From NCBI RefSeq assembly GCF_021228235.1, contig NZ_JAJQRG010000002.1:1-64000 (forward strand): a stretch of DNA of 64,000 nucleotides. The letters are read 5' to 3'. A program made the translations under genes and the position numbers. The notes beneath the pieces were generated by a model that saw nothing but the letters and a program-made list of their open reading frames with translations, searched no databases and was not told where the DNA came from. Position 1 is the stretch's first letter. Each line of letters opens with the position of its first letter. Below, one piece after another: positions 42,280 through 51,744 of this stretch. This DNA is from Pseudophaeobacter flagellatus (lineage in GTDB: Bacteria; Pseudomonadota; Alphaproteobacteria; Rhodobacterales; Rhodobacteraceae).

Positions 42280-43269
42280 ATGGAAAGCCAAACCTTGGAA
42301 CACACGAACCCGCTGGCCCTGGCCCAGGAACCGCGCAACCCCGGTATGGCGCTTGACCTTGATTGGGTCACCAGCTTGCAGGCCAATACATCTGCAATTG
42401 AACGCCGCTGCGCCACGTTGCCCGCACGACGCAGCGTGAAAAAGGACTATCAGGCTGCCTGGTTACTGAAAGCGATCACCTGCATCGACCTGACCACCCT
42501 GTCCGGGGATGACACCGACGACCGGGTGCGCCGTCTCTGCGCCAAGGCCCGCCAACCGCTGCGTCCCGATCTGTTGCAGGCGCTGAACATGGGGCCGATC
42601 ACCACCGGCGCGATCTGCGTCTACCATGACATGATCCCGGCCGCAGTGACCGCGCTGGAGGGCAGTGGCATTCCCGTCGCCGCCGTGTCCACCGGGTTTC
42701 CCGCCGGGCTATCGCCCTTTCACTTGCGCCTTGCCGAGATCAGCGAAAGCGTCAAGGCAGGTGCCCGCGAAATCGACATCGTGATTTCACGCCGCCACGT
42801 TTTGTCGGGGAACTGGCAGGCGCTCTATGATGAAATGCAGGCCTTTCGCATGGCCTGCGGCGAGGCCCATGTGAAGGCGATCCTGGCCACCGGAGAGCTG
42901 GGGTCGCTGCGCAACGTGGCACGGGCCTCGCTGATCTGCATGATGGCGGGGGCCGATTTCATCAAGACCTCGACCGGCAAGGAAAGCGTCAACGCCACCC
43001 TGCCCGTCAGCCTGGTGATGATCCGCGCCATCCGCGACTATTACCACCGCACCGGTTTCCGGGTTGGCTATAAGCCGGCCGGCGGTATCTCCAAGGCAAA
43101 GGACGCGCTGGTCTATCTGTCCCTGATCAAGGAAGAGCTGGGGAATCACTGGCTGCAGCCAGGGCTGTTCCGCTTTGGCGCGTCATCGCTGTTGAACGAC
43201 ATCGAGCGCCAATTGGAACACCATGTCACCGGTGCCTATTCGGCCGACTACCGCCATGCGCTGGCCTGA
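42280..43269 (+). CDS. deoC: Deoxyribose-phosphate aldolase
   Basis: DeoC cleaves 2-deoxyribose-5-phosphate to glyceraldehyde-3-phosphate and acetaldehyde in deoxynucleoside catabolism. The 329-residue protein (long subclass with an N-terminal extension of about 90 residues) contains the catalytic array: DIVISRRHVL, HVKAILATGELG, the Schiff-base Lys in FIKTSTGKE, and the second Lys in VGYKPAGGI. The start was set at MESQTLEHT (42280), which has a GAGGAT ribosome site. It is followed after four bases by the DUF1272 gene and then the aldehyde dehydrogenase gene, which could oxidise its acetaldehyde. Confidence 0.94.
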   Translation: MESQTLEHTNPLALAQEPRNPGMALDLDWVTSLQANTSAIERRCATLPARRSVKKDYQAAWLLKAITCIDLTTLSGDDTDDRVRRLCAKARQPLRPDLLQALNMGPITTGAICVYHDMIPAAVTALEGSGIPVAAVSTGFPAGLSPFHLRLAEISESVKAGAREIDIVISRRHVLSGNWQALYDEMQAFRMACGEAHVKAILATGELGSLRNVARASLICMMAGADFIKTSTGKESVNATLPVSLVMIRAIRDYYHRTGFRVGYKPAGGISKAKDALVYLSLIKEELGNHWLQPGLFRFGASSLLNDIERQLEHHVTGAYSADYRHALA

Positions 43270-43273
43270 TCAG

Positions 43274-43531
43274 ATGCTTGAGTTGAGACCAAATTGTGAA
43301 TGTTGCGATCGCGATCTGCCACCGCACAGCCCAGAGGCCCGAATCTGTACCTTTGAATGCACCTTCTGCGCCGATTGTGCCGACAACACCCTCAAAGGCA
43401 TCTGCCCCAACTGCGGTGGCAATCTGGTGCCGCGCCCCCTTCGTCCCGCAGCGGCACTGCTGCGCCATCCTGCCTCCACCCAACGGGTGCTGAAACCCCA
43501 AGGCTGCACGGCCAAGGAACCGATACAATGA
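43274..43531 (+). CDS. DUF1272 cysteine-rich protein
   Basis: This 85-residue protein carries a compact run of cysteine pairs (CECC, CTFECTFCADC, CPNCGG) in its first 50 residues, arranged like a zinc ribbon. The tail is Pro- and Arg-rich. DUF1272 has no known function but is recurrent in Proteobacteria. The start was placed at MLELRPNCE (43274); an upstream ATG in frame lies inside deoC. Its stop overlaps the aldehyde dehydrogenase start (ATGA), so translation is coupled in a three-gene operon. Confidence 0.83.
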   Translation: MLELRPNCECCDRDLPPHSPEARICTFECTFCADCADNTLKGICPNCGGNLVPRPLRPAAALLRHPASTQRVLKPQGCTAKEPIQ

Positions 43532-45867
43532 GCATCAAAGAGATTTTTGAGACCATGGATTATGGCCCTGCCCCCGAAAGCGCCGCCGAGGCCTTGGCCT
43601 GGCTGGTTGACCAAGGCGACCGCTTTGGCCATTTCATCAATGGCAGCTTTACCGCGCCCGGCGATGGCTTTGACAGCCGCAACCCCGCCACCAGCGAGGT
43701 TCTGGCGACCCTCAGCCAGGCCAGCCAGGCCGATGTCGATGCCGCCACCTCTGCGGCGCGCAGCGCCCAGCCCGGTTGGGAAAAACTTGGCGGGCCGGGA
43801 CGGGCGCGGTTTCTTTATGCCATTGCCCGGCTTTTGCAGAAACACGCGCGCCTGTTTGCGGTGCTGGAAACCATGGACAACGGCAAGCCGATCCGCGAAA
43901 GCCGCGATATCGACATCCCGCTGGCGCAGCGCCACTTCTACTATCACGCGGGCATGGCCCAACTGATGGAAGCGGAGCTGCCGGGAGCCCAGGCGCTTGG
44001 GGTCTGTGGCCAGATCATCCCCTGGAATTTCCCACTGTTGATGCTGGCCTGGAAGGTCGCGCCGGCGCTCGCTATGGGGAATACCGTGGTGCTGAAACCG
44101 GCGGAATATACCTCGCTTACCGCGCTGCTGTTTGCCGATATCTGCCAGCAGGCCGGGCTGCCCAAAGGCGTGGTCAACATCGTCACCGGCGATGGAGCTG
44201 TGGGCGAAATGATCGTGGCTGCGGATGTGGACAAGATCGCCTTTACCGGGTCGACCTCGGTTGGGCGGCGCATCCGCGAAGCCACCGCCGGCACTGGCAA
44301 GGCGCTGACGCTCGAACTGGGCGGAAAATCACCCTACATCGTGTTTGACGATGCCGATCTGGACTCTGCGGTCGAAGGGCTGGTGGATGCCATCTGGTTC
44401 AACCAGGGCCAGGTCTGCTGTGCCGGATCGCGCCTCTTGGTGCAGGAAGGCATTGCCGATCAGTTCTACACCCGGCTCAAGGCACGTATGGACAAGCTAC
44501 GCCTGGGCAGCCCGCTGGATAAATCCATCGACATCGGTGCTGTGGTTGACCCGGTACAACTGCAAACCATCACCGCCCTGGTCGCGGCCAATCAGGCCGG
44601 CGAGACCTATCAACCCGCCCTGCCCCTGCCAAGCGAGGGCTGCTTTTTCCCGCCAACGCTGATCCAGGGGCTCGCGCCATCGGATCCCCTGATGCAGGAA
44701 GAAATCTTTGGCCCAGTGCTGGTTTCTTGTACCTTTCGCACCCCGGCCGAGGCAGTAGAACTGGCCAACAACAGCCGCTATGGGCTAGCCGCCACCGTCT
44801 GGAGCGAAAACATCAATCTGGCGCTGGATCTTGCCCCCAAGCTGGTCGCCGGGGTGGTCTGGATCAATGGCACCAATATGTTTGACGCCGCCGCCGGCTT
44901 TGGCGGGGTCCGCGAAAGCGGCTTTGGCCGGGAAGGCGGCTGGGAAGGTCTGAGCGCCTATACCCGCCCCAAGGACAAACCCAAGGCGCGCAAATCCCTT
45001 GCCGCCTTTGAAGGTAAACAGCCAGGCGGCAACACCGATCCGGTGGACCGCACCGCCAAGATGTATATCGGCGGCAAACAGGCCCGTCCTGACAGCGGCT
45101 ATTCCAAAGCCATCTACGCCCCCAATGGCAAGCTGATCGGCCATGTGGGACAGGCCGGGCGCAAAGACATCCGCAATGCCGTCGAAGCCGCGGCCTCTGC
45201 CAAGGCCTGGTCCAAGACCACCGGCCATCTTCGGGCGCAGATCCTGTACTATATCGGCGAAAATCTGTCCGCACGCGCCACCGAATTTGCCAATCGCATT
45301 GACGCCATGACCGGCAAGAAGACCGGCGTGAAAGAGGTCGAAACCACGGTCGAACGCCTGTTCACCGCCGCCGCCTGGGCCGACAAGTATGATGGCCAGG
45401 TACACGGCGTGCCAATGCGCGCCGTGGCCCTGGCGATGAAAGAACCGGTTGGCGTGATCGGCGCGCTCTGCCCGGATGAGGCACCGCTGCTGGGGCTGGT
45501 GTCGCTGATGGCACCGGCGCTGGCCATGGGCAACCGGGTGGTGCTGGCCGCTTCAGCCCCGTTTCCACTGGCTGCGACCGATTTCTTTCAGGTGCTGGAA
45601 ACCTCCGATGTACCAGCAGGGGTGGTCAATATCCTGACCGGCGACGCCGAAGCGCTGGCCGAACCACTGGCTGCGCATATGAATGTCGATGCGGTCTGGA
45701 GCTTTGCCTCGGCAGATCTGGACAGCACGATTGAGCAGGCCTCGGCGCTGAACCTGAAACGGACCTGGATACCGCAAAGCGCGATTGACTGGAGCCAGGA
45801 CCACAGTCGCACCATGCTGCGGGAATCCACTGAGGTAAAAAACATCTGGGTGCCCTACGGCGAATAA
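43528..45867 (+). CDS. Aldehyde dehydrogenase family protein with a second, degenerate ALDH domain
   Basis: The 779-residue protein joins a full NAD(P)-dependent aldehyde dehydrogenase (about 30-490) to a shorter ALDH-like domain (about 510-775). The first has LELGGKSPYIV (catalytic Glu), FNQGQVCCAGSRLL (nucleophile Cys) and EIFGPVLVS. The second has an ALDH cofactor-fold region (GALCPDEAPLLGLVSLMAPALAMGN is split here) but no matching catalytic Cys, so it is probably structural. The start at 43528 overlaps the DUF1272 stop. Its place after deoC makes oxidation of acetaldehyde the likeliest role. A strong bidirectional terminator follows. Confidence 0.9.
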   Translation: MSIKEIFETMDYGPAPESAAEALAWLVDQGDRFGHFINGSFTAPGDGFDSRNPATSEVLATLSQASQADVDAATSAARSAQPGWEKLGGPGRARFLYAIARLLQKHARLFAVLETMDNGKPIRESRDIDIPLAQRHFYYHAGMAQLMEAELPGAQALGVCGQIIPWNFPLLMLAWKVAPALAMGNTVVLKPAEYTSLTALLFADICQQAGLPKGVVNIVTGDGAVGEMIVAADVDKIAFTGSTSVGRRIREATAGTGKALTLELGGKSPYIVFDDADLDSAVEGLVDAIWFNQGQVCCAGSRLLVQEGIADQFYTRLKARMDKLRLGSPLDKSIDIGAVVDPVQLQTITALVAANQAGETYQPALPLPSEGCFFPPTLIQGLAPSDPLMQEEIFGPVLVSCTFRTPAEAVELANNSRYGLAATVWSENINLALDLAPKLVAGVVWINGTNMFDAAAGFGGVRESGFGREGGWEGLSAYTRPKDKPKARKSLAAFEGKQPGGNTDPVDRTAKMYIGGKQARPDSGYSKAIYAPNGKLIGHVGQAGRKDIRNAVEAAASAKAWSKTTGHLRAQILYYIGENLSARATEFANRIDAMTGKKTGVKEVETTVERLFTAAAWADKYDGQVHGVPMRAVALAMKEPVGVIGALCPDEAPLLGLVSLMAPALAMGNRVVLAASAPFPLAATDFFQVLETSDVPAGVVNILTGDAEALAEPLAAHMNVDAVWSFASADLDSTIEQASALNLKRTWIPQSAIDWSQDHSRTMLRESTEVKNIWVPYGE

Positions 45868-45891
45868 GGCCAGACAGGTCAGGACACAGAA

Positions 45892-45918
45892 AAAGGCCGG
45901 GGGAATTCCCCGGCCTTT
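45892..45918. terminator. Bidirectional intrinsic terminator
   Basis: An 11-bp stem AAAGGCCGGGG/CCCCGGCCTTT encloses a five-base loop. It separates the convergent aldehyde dehydrogenase and M16 peptidase genes. Confidence 0.9.
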
Positions 45919-45957
45919 CTTGTTGCATCCGCCAGAAAAAATCTGCGCCAGACGGGA

Positions 45958-47289
45958 TCAGTTGATTGTCTCGGCCAACCCCACTGGGCGGCCCACCACG
46001 ACGAAATGCAGCTCTTGCGGGCGCAGAACCTCTGCGGCAACGCGGTTGATTTCCTCTAGTGTCACCGCGTTGATCTTGTCATTGCGGGTCTGCACGTAGT
46101 CGATCGGCAGGTCATCCATTTGCATCCCCACCAGGATCGATGCAATCTGGCCATTGCCATCAAAGCGCAGCGGATAGGCCCCGGTCAGATAGGTCTTGGC
46201 GTCTTGCAGCTCTTTCTCGGTGACCCCGTCGCTGGCAAGGCCCTGCCATTCAGCCTGAATCACCTCGACCGCTTCGGCCATCTTGCTGTTGGCCGATCCC
46301 AGCTGCCCCATGTAGGTCGCCGCCAGATCCTGCGGCACCAGATAGGAATAGACGCCATAGGTCAGCCCACGTTTTGCCCGCACCTCTTTCATCAGGCGGC
46401 TGTCAAACGACCCGCCACCCAGAATTTGGTTCATGATATAGGCGGCAAAGAACCTGGGATCATCGCGTTCAATCCCCTGATGGCCAAACAGCGCCACCGA
46501 TTGCGGTGTGTCGTAATCAACGATGCTGACACCCCCCGGAATGGTCACCTCTGCTGGCCCCGGCAGCGCCGCCCCGGCGGCGGGCAGATCGCCCAACAGC
46601 TGGTCCAGCAGCAGCCCCAGATCCTCTGGGGTGATGTCCCCCACCGCACTGACATAGAGCCGGTCTTTGGCAAAGATCGCATCATGCGCAGCAAAGATAT
46701 CCTGCCGCGTCAATTCCGAGACGCTCTCGATACTGCCCTTGCCGGAACTGCCATAGGGGTGGTCGCCATAGGCCAGGGCGGCAAAGGCCTGGCTGGCAAT
46801 CTTATTGGGATCCTTCAGATCCGATCGAAGCCCGGCCAGCACCTGTGCCCGAACCCGGTCCAAGGCATCCTGATCAAAGCGGGGCTGCTGTAGGGTTTGC
46901 TGCAGCAGGGTAATTGCCGCATCGCGATTTTCGCTCAGAAAGCGGGCCGAGATCGACAGGCTGTCACGGTCGGCATCATAGCCGAAACTGGCCGCCAGAT
47001 TTTCAACCGCGCGGGTATAGTCCTGCGCCCGCATCTCACCAGAGCCTTCCTCCAGAAGGCCGGCCATCAGATAGGTCGCCCCCCGTTTGCCCGGTGCATC
47101 CAGCGAGGTGCCGCCGCGAAAGCGCAACTCTAGCGCGGTAAAGGGGATCGAATGGTCCTCGACCAGCCAGGCAGTGATGCCACCGGGTGATGTGACTTCT
47201 TCGATCTTGATTTCCGCCTGCGCCGGTAGCGCCAGCGCCGCGATCCCGGCCCAGAAAAACAGAGCCGTCTTTATCACTGTAAGGCGCAT
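45958..47289 (-). CDS. M16-family peptidase-like protein, probably inactive partner
   Basis: This 443-residue periplasmic M16 protein has a signal peptide (residues 1-25, ending ALPAQAEI). Where active members have HxxEH, this protein reads TYLMAGLLEEGSGE, so zinc ligands are missing. The later domain shows RAKRGLTYGVYSY, the substrate-binding R-Y feature of the second M16 domain. Its ATG overlaps the stop of the upstream active M16 gene (TGATG). The pair probably forms the usual active/inactive heterodimer. The targets are unknown. Confidence 0.9.
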   Translation of the reverse strand: MRLTVIKTALFFWAGIAALALPAQAEIKIEEVTSPGGITAWLVEDHSIPFTALELRFRGGTSLDAPGKRGATYLMAGLLEEGSGEMRAQDYTRAVENLAASFGYDADRDSLSISARFLSENRDAAITLLQQTLQQPRFDQDALDRVRAQVLAGLRSDLKDPNKIASQAFAALAYGDHPYGSSGKGSIESVSELTRQDIFAAHDAIFAKDRLYVSAVGDITPEDLGLLLDQLLGDLPAAGAALPGPAEVTIPGGVSIVDYDTPQSVALFGHQGIERDDPRFFAAYIMNQILGGGSFDSRLMKEVRAKRGLTYGVYSYLVPQDLAATYMGQLGSANSKMAEAVEVIQAEWQGLASDGVTEKELQDAKTYLTGAYPLRFDGNGQIASILVGMQMDDLPIDYVQTRNDKINAVTLEEINRVAAEVLRPQELHFVVVGRPVGLAETIN

Positions 47290-48677
47290 CACTTGCCCTC
47301 CTCCTGCCGCATCATCCACCCCGTCACCGAGGCCTCGGGACGCAGCAAATCCTGCGCAGCGGCGATGATTTCATCCGCGGTTATCGATTGCAAAATCTTC
47401 GGCCAATCCTGCACATCCTCAATCGTCAGCCCCGAGGTCAGCGCCCGGCCATAGCGAGTGGCGATGCCATCGACATTGTCGCGCGCATAGATTTCCGAGG
47501 CCCGCAGTTGCAGCTTGATCCGCTCTAGCTGTTCCAGGTCCACGCCCTTGGCCATGAATTCAGCCAGGGTGGCATCCAATGCATCCTCGGCCTCTTGCAG
47601 GGCGACGCCTTCGGCTGGCACCACCAGAAAATCAAAGCTGGTCGCATCCAGAGAAACGCCTGAGTAAAACGCACCCGTGTAGACAGCAACCTGCTGATCA
47701 AACTGCAGCGCATTGGCCAGATATGATGTAGTCCCCCCGCCCAACAGCTCTGCCAGAAGATACAGCGCGGCGGCCTTTTCCTGCGCAGCCGCATCGCGTT
47801 CCGGCGCCAGATAAGAGCGCTGGACATAGGGCTGGGCGACGCGTGGGTCACGGTAGATCAGGCGCCGCTCCGCATTTTGCGGCGGCTCTTTGCTGCGCGC
47901 CCGAACCTGCGGCAGATCCGGATTTGCCGGGATCACGCCATAATAGGTCTCGGCCAAGGATTTCACCTCTTCCGGGTCCACATCGCCCGACACCACCAGA
48001 ATGGCATTATTGGGCGCATAATAGGTGCCGTAAAAGGATAGCGCATCGGCCATGTCCAGCTCTTCCATCTCGTGACGCCAGCCGATCACTGGCTGCCCGT
48101 AGCGATGGTTCAGATATTGTGCGGCCTTCAGCTGTTCACCAAACAAAGCGCGGGGGCTGTTGTCCGTGCGCTGGTTGCGCTCTTCCAGGATCACTTCGCG
48201 TTCGGTGACGATATCCTCTTCGGCAAGGCGCAGATTGACCATCCGGTCGCTTTCCATCTGCATCATCAGCTCCAGCCGATCCGAAGCAACCCGCTGATAA
48301 TAGGCGGTATAATCATAGCTGGTAAAGGCATTGTCGCGCCCACCATTGGCCGCTACTGTCGCCGAAAGTTCGCCGGCGGCAAGGGTATCTGTGCCCTTGA
48401 ACAGCAAATGTTCCAGAAAATGCGCAACCCCGGACTGGCCAATAGGTTCATCGGCAGAGCCCGCCCGGTACCAGACCATGTGCTGCACCACCGGCACCCG
48501 GTGGTCTTCGACCACGACAACCTGCATGCCATTGTCCAACGTAAAACTTGTGATAGGGTCTTCGACCTCTGTAACCGTCGCGGGCGTTTCAGCCAGAGCG
48601 CCGCTGCCGGCCCCGATCATGCTGCCTGTAAGGCTGATGCTCAGCATGGTCACCGCCAAGGTAATCCTTGGGATCAT
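47289..48677 (-). CDS. M16-family zinc peptidase, active subunit
   Basis: This 462-residue periplasmic metalloprotease has a signal peptide (about residues 1-28). Zinc motif HFLEHLLFKGT (HxxEH) lies at about residue 85, and the downstream Glu ligand falls in the ERNQR-containing helix region. The start GNAFT-like region reads GRDNAFTSYDYTAYYQ, typical of pitrilysin-type members. It is coupled by TGATG overlap to the inactive partner gene. It is downstream of the DUF3035 lipoprotein and lspA genes, an arrangement common in Rhodobacteraceae. Confidence 0.93.
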   Translation of the reverse strand: MIPRITLAVTMLSISLTGSMIGAGSGALAETPATVTEVEDPITSFTLDNGMQVVVVEDHRVPVVQHMVWYRAGSADEPIGQSGVAHFLEHLLFKGTDTLAAGELSATVAANGGRDNAFTSYDYTAYYQRVASDRLELMMQMESDRMVNLRLAEEDIVTEREVILEERNQRTDNSPRALFGEQLKAAQYLNHRYGQPVIGWRHEMEELDMADALSFYGTYYAPNNAILVVSGDVDPEEVKSLAETYYGVIPANPDLPQVRARSKEPPQNAERRLIYRDPRVAQPYVQRSYLAPERDAAAQEKAAALYLLAELLGGGTTSYLANALQFDQQVAVYTGAFYSGVSLDATSFDFLVVPAEGVALQEAEDALDATLAEFMAKGVDLEQLERIKLQLRASEIYARDNVDGIATRYGRALTSGLTIEDVQDWPKILQSITADEIIAAAQDLLRPEASVTGWMMRQEEGK

Positions 48678-49039
48678 TTGGCATTCTCCTCATTATCGAA
48701 GCCAGGGCTGCAGACCGCAGCGCGGGCTTATATCGGGCGTTGATGTAAACAGTGGGGCAAATGGATCGCTGCAACCATGGTGCCAGTCAGATGAACCGGG
48801 CAAACTGCCTGTGGTCCCGGATCAGGCTTCGATCTAGCAGAGCTGGATCTGGCCTGCCATCTGACGGGTATCATGGTTGGAATAAAGCAACCCGCTCATC
48901 CGCGCTTAACCTACCCCCTTGAGGCGTAAGCGCAAGTATCACTATCGTAAAGGTGATCGCTGGCAGTACAGCCACCGCAACCGATCGTACCAGCCAAAAG
49001 CGGCGGCAGGCAGCAAGACCAGCGACCGGGCTGAGGCTG
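48678..49039. other. Intergenic gap between the DUF3035 and M16 genes, no gene seen
   Basis: The 362 bases hold no ORF with a ribosome site and family-like product. The M16 pair therefore probably has its own promoter here. Short imperfect inverted repeats occur (for example CCGGG/CCCGG around 48797-48822) but no clear terminator or RNA was recognised. Confidence 0.5.
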
Positions 49040-49561
49040 TTATTCTTCACTCACAGGTGGCGCAGAGGGGGTCGCAGCCCCGGCCCGGCGAAAGGCCTCA
49101 TTGGCGGCAAAGGGATCAAGCGTCTCTTTGGCATAGATCTGTTCGTAGCGATCAACCGGCGCGATCTTGATGCGCCCGCCGCGCCGTCTGCGTTTGAGGA
49201 AAGCGGCATCTTCTGCGGCCAGGGCCTGACGCACATTCGGCGACACGCCATACCGGCTAGACGCGGTGACAAGGCCGGCATCGCTGGCTGGAATCCCCGA
49301 TCCCGGCACCAGCGCCGAGGGCTTGCCTCCCAGGGCCGCCACGGCATCGGCCTGCGGGTTGGTATCCGTGCGATTGGTGCCACCCGGCGTTGGCTGCGGC
49401 AACGCAGCATAGTCAGTCGGCGCGCTCAGCGGTTTGGGCGGCAGCACCAGAAATTCATCTGGTCCGGGGCCGGTGCTGCGAATATCGCGCAACGATTTTT
49501 GTCCGCAGCCCGTTACAGCCACGGCACAGATCAGACCGATAATTGCCAGAGGAATTCGCAT
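49040..49561 (-). CDS. DUF3035 lipoprotein
   Basis: The 173-residue protein has a lipoprotein signal peptide with lipobox AVTGC at residues 15-19. The mature part is Pro- and Ala-rich with DEFLVLPPKPLSAP, the DUF3035 hallmark, and an acidic/basic C-terminal half (RRRGGRIKIAPVDRYEQI). The function is unknown; it is expected at the outer or inner membrane. It lies 55 bases downstream of lspA, the lipoprotein signal peptidase that would process it. Its stop is followed by the 362-base gap before the M16 genes. Confidence 0.85.
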   Translation of the reverse strand: MRIPLAIIGLICAVAVTGCGQKSLRDIRSTGPGPDEFLVLPPKPLSAPTDYAALPQPTPGGTNRTDTNPQADAVAALGGKPSALVPGSGIPASDAGLVTASSRYGVSPNVRQALAAEDAAFLKRRRRGGRIKIAPVDRYEQIYAKETLDPFAANEAFRRAGAATPSAPPVSEE

Positions 49562-49616
49562 TTCCCCAATACTCCCGCCAGTTTCAACGCGGTTTTAGCC
49601 TATTTCCCAGGGGAGG

Positions 49617-50102
49617 TCACGCAGGCTTTTTGCTGCGCCCCTCAAACAGGATCAAACCAGCCGCCCCGGCAAAAATGAACACGTCTGCCAGATTGAACAC
49701 ATAGGGGTTATTGACCCCACAGCAGGACATATTGAGAAAATCGAGCACATAGCCATAGAGCAGGCGATCCGCGACATTGCCAAGGGCCCCGCCAATCACC
49801 AGCCCGGCTGAAACCTGCATCAGCGCGCCCTTGTCGCGGCCCCGCCCAACCCAGAGCACAAGCGCCAGACAAATCACCAGCGACAAGCCAATCAACACCC
49901 AGCGGGCCGTATCGACATCGCTATCAAACAGGCCAAAATTGATGCCAGTGTTTTCGCCATAGCGAAAATTCAGCAGCGGCGGCAGCACATCTATGCTCAG
50001 ACGTCGGGACAGGCCCATCCAGTGGATGACCAGATATTTACTGGCCTGGTCCACCAGAAAGGCCCAAAAGGCGCCCCAAAAAATCAAACGTGCTGCTGCC
50101 AT
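49617..50102 (-). CDS. lspA: Lipoprotein signal peptidase (signal peptidase II)
   Basis: This 161-residue integral membrane aspartyl protease cleaves prolipoproteins before the lipidated cysteine. Four hydrophobic segments are visible. The catalytic Asp pair is in GNVADRLLYG and FNLADVFIFAG. The conserved substrate-site segment appears as NFRYGENTGINFGLFD. Length is usual. It follows purH by 18 bases on the same strand and precedes the DUF3035 lipoprotein gene, so it is likely in one operon with them. Confidence 0.95.
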   Translation of the reverse strand: MAAARLIFWGAFWAFLVDQASKYLVIHWMGLSRRLSIDVLPPLLNFRYGENTGINFGLFDSDVDTARWVLIGLSLVICLALVLWVGRGRDKGALMQVSAGLVIGGALGNVADRLLYGYVLDFLNMSCCGVNNPYVFNLADVFIFAGAAGLILFEGRSKKPA

Positions 50103-50120
50103 TTTTTTCTCGTGTTTTGA

Positions 50121-51710
50121 TTAGTGGCGGAAGTGGCGCATGCCGGTAAAGACCATGGCGATGCCCTGCGCGTTAGCAGCGGCGATCACCTCGTCGTCAC
50201 GCATGGAACCACCCGGTTGGATCACGCAGGTTGCACCTGCTGCTGCGGCTTCCAGCAGACCATCGGCAAAGGGGAAGAACGCATCAGATGCCACGGCCGA
50301 TCCCTTGGCCAGGCTCGCATCAAGCCCCAGTTCATCGGCCATGCGCTGCGCCTTGGAGGCCGCCACATTGGCACTATCCAGGCGGCTCATCTGGCCGGCG
50401 CCAACACCAACGGTGGCATTGCCTTTGACATAGACAATAGCGTTGGATTTCACGTGTTTGGCAACCTTCCAGGCAAAGAGAAGGTCCTGCATTTGCTCTT
50501 CGGTGGGGGCTTTTTCAGTCACCACTTTCAGATCATCCATGCCAACGTAGCCCACGTCTTTGTCCTGCACCAGAACACCGCCGCCAACCTGTTTGTAGGC
50601 GGTTTGGGCCGCGCGGGTGTCTGGCAGACCATCGGTCAGCAGCAGGCGCAGGTTTTTCTTGGCGGCAAAGATCGCCTTGGCCTCATCCGAGGCGCCGGGC
50701 GCAATCACCACCTCAGTGAAGATCTCGACAATCTTGGTGGCTGTTTCCGCATCCAACGGCTGGTTCAGCGCCACAATACCACCAAAGGCAGAGGTGCGGT
50801 CACAATCAAAGGCCTTTTGATAGGCTTCAACCAAGCTCGCCCCCTTGGCAACGCCACAGGGGTTGGCGTGCTTGATGATCGCCACCGCAGCTGTTTCAGC
50901 CGGATCGAATTCCGCCACCAGTTCATAGGCGGCATCAGTGTCGTTGATATTGTTGTAGGACAGTTCCTTGCCCTGCAGTTGCTGCGCCGTGGCAACACCG
51001 GGGCGATCGGTGCCATCGGTGTAAAAGGCCGCTTTCTGGTGGCTGTTCTCGCCATAGCGCAGGGTCTGCTTCAGCTCGCCGGCAAAGGCGCGGCGGCGCG
51101 GCGCTTCCAGCTCCAGCGCGCCAGCCAGCCAGGTGGACACGGCAGCATCATAGGCGGCGGTGCGGGCATAGGCGATCTGGGCCAGCTTGCGGCGGAAATC
51201 AGGCGCGGTGGCGCCACCGTTCTGATCCATATTGGCCAACAGCGCCTCATAATCGGCGACATCCACAACCACGGTGACATCACCGTGATTCTTGGCGGCG
51301 GCGCGAATCATCGCCGGGCCGCCAATGTCGATGTTTTCGATGCAGGTGTCATAATCGGCACCCTTGGCCACGGTTTCCTCAAACGGGTAAAGGTTCACCA
51401 CCAAAAGGTCGATTGGGCCAATACCATGCTCTTCCATCGCCTTGATGTGATCGGCATTGTCACGCAGCGCCAAAAGACCGCCGTGTACCATCGGGTGAAG
51501 TGTCTTCACCCGACCATCCATCATTTCAGGAAAGCCTGTGATATCAGCCACATCCTTGACCTCTAGCCCGGCCTCACGCAGGGTTTTGGCGGAACCGCCG
51601 GTGGACAAAAGCTCAACGCCGCGTGCGCTCAGCGCCTTGCCCAGGTCGATAAGACCCGTCTTATCGGATACGGAAAGCAGGGCGCGGCGAATAGGGGTCT
51701 GGTCGGTCAT
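50121..51710 (-). CDS. purH: Bifunctional AICAR transformylase/IMP cyclohydrolase
   Basis: PurH catalyses the last two steps of IMP synthesis. The 529-residue protein has the N-terminal cyclohydrolase domain (MGS-like fold; [41 protein letters not shown]) and the C-terminal transformylase domain with the [11 protein letters not shown] motif bearing the catalytic Lys/His. The start was set at [13 protein letters not shown] (51710); 19 upstream residues were excluded as atypical. The heparinase-like gene ends 34 bases upstream. No ribosome-site or riboswitch-like leader is visible in that short space. Confidence 0.97.
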   Translation of the reverse strand: MTDQTPIRRALLSVSDKTGLIDLGKALSARGVELLSTGGSAKTLREAGLEVKDVADITGFPEMMDGRVKTLHPMVHGGLLALRDNADHIKAMEEHGIGPIDLLVVNLYPFEETVAKGADYDTCIENIDIGGPAMIRAAAKNHGDVTVVVDVADYEALLANMDQNGGATAPDFRRKLAQIAYARTAAYDAAVSTWLAGALELEAPRRRAFAGELKQTLRYGENSHQKAAFYTDGTDRPGVATAQQLQGKELSYNNINDTDAAYELVAEFDPAETAAVAIIKHANPCGVAKGASLVEAYQKAFDCDRTSAFGGIVALNQPLDAETATKIVEIFTEVVIAPGASDEAKAIFAAKKNLRLLLTDGLPDTRAAQTAYKQVGGGVLVQDKDVGYVGMDDLKVVTEKAPTEEQMQDLLFAWKVAKHVKSNAIVYVKGNATVGVGAGQMSRLDSANVAASKAQRMADELGLDASLAKGSAVASDAFFPFADGLLEAAAAGATCVIQPGGSMRDDEVIAAANAQGIAMVFTGMRHFRH

Positions 51711-51744
51711 GGCAGGGCGGTCCTTTTCAGGCTCAAGTCTAGGC

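Noticed and set aside
48919-49170. Basic 83-codon TTG-started frame in the gap before the M16 gene
   Set aside because: It overlaps the DUF3035 3' end on the opposite strand and has no ribosome site or recognisable domain.
50124-51566. 480-codon plus-strand frame over purH
   Set aside because: Antisense to purH, whose motifs are intact along the whole length.
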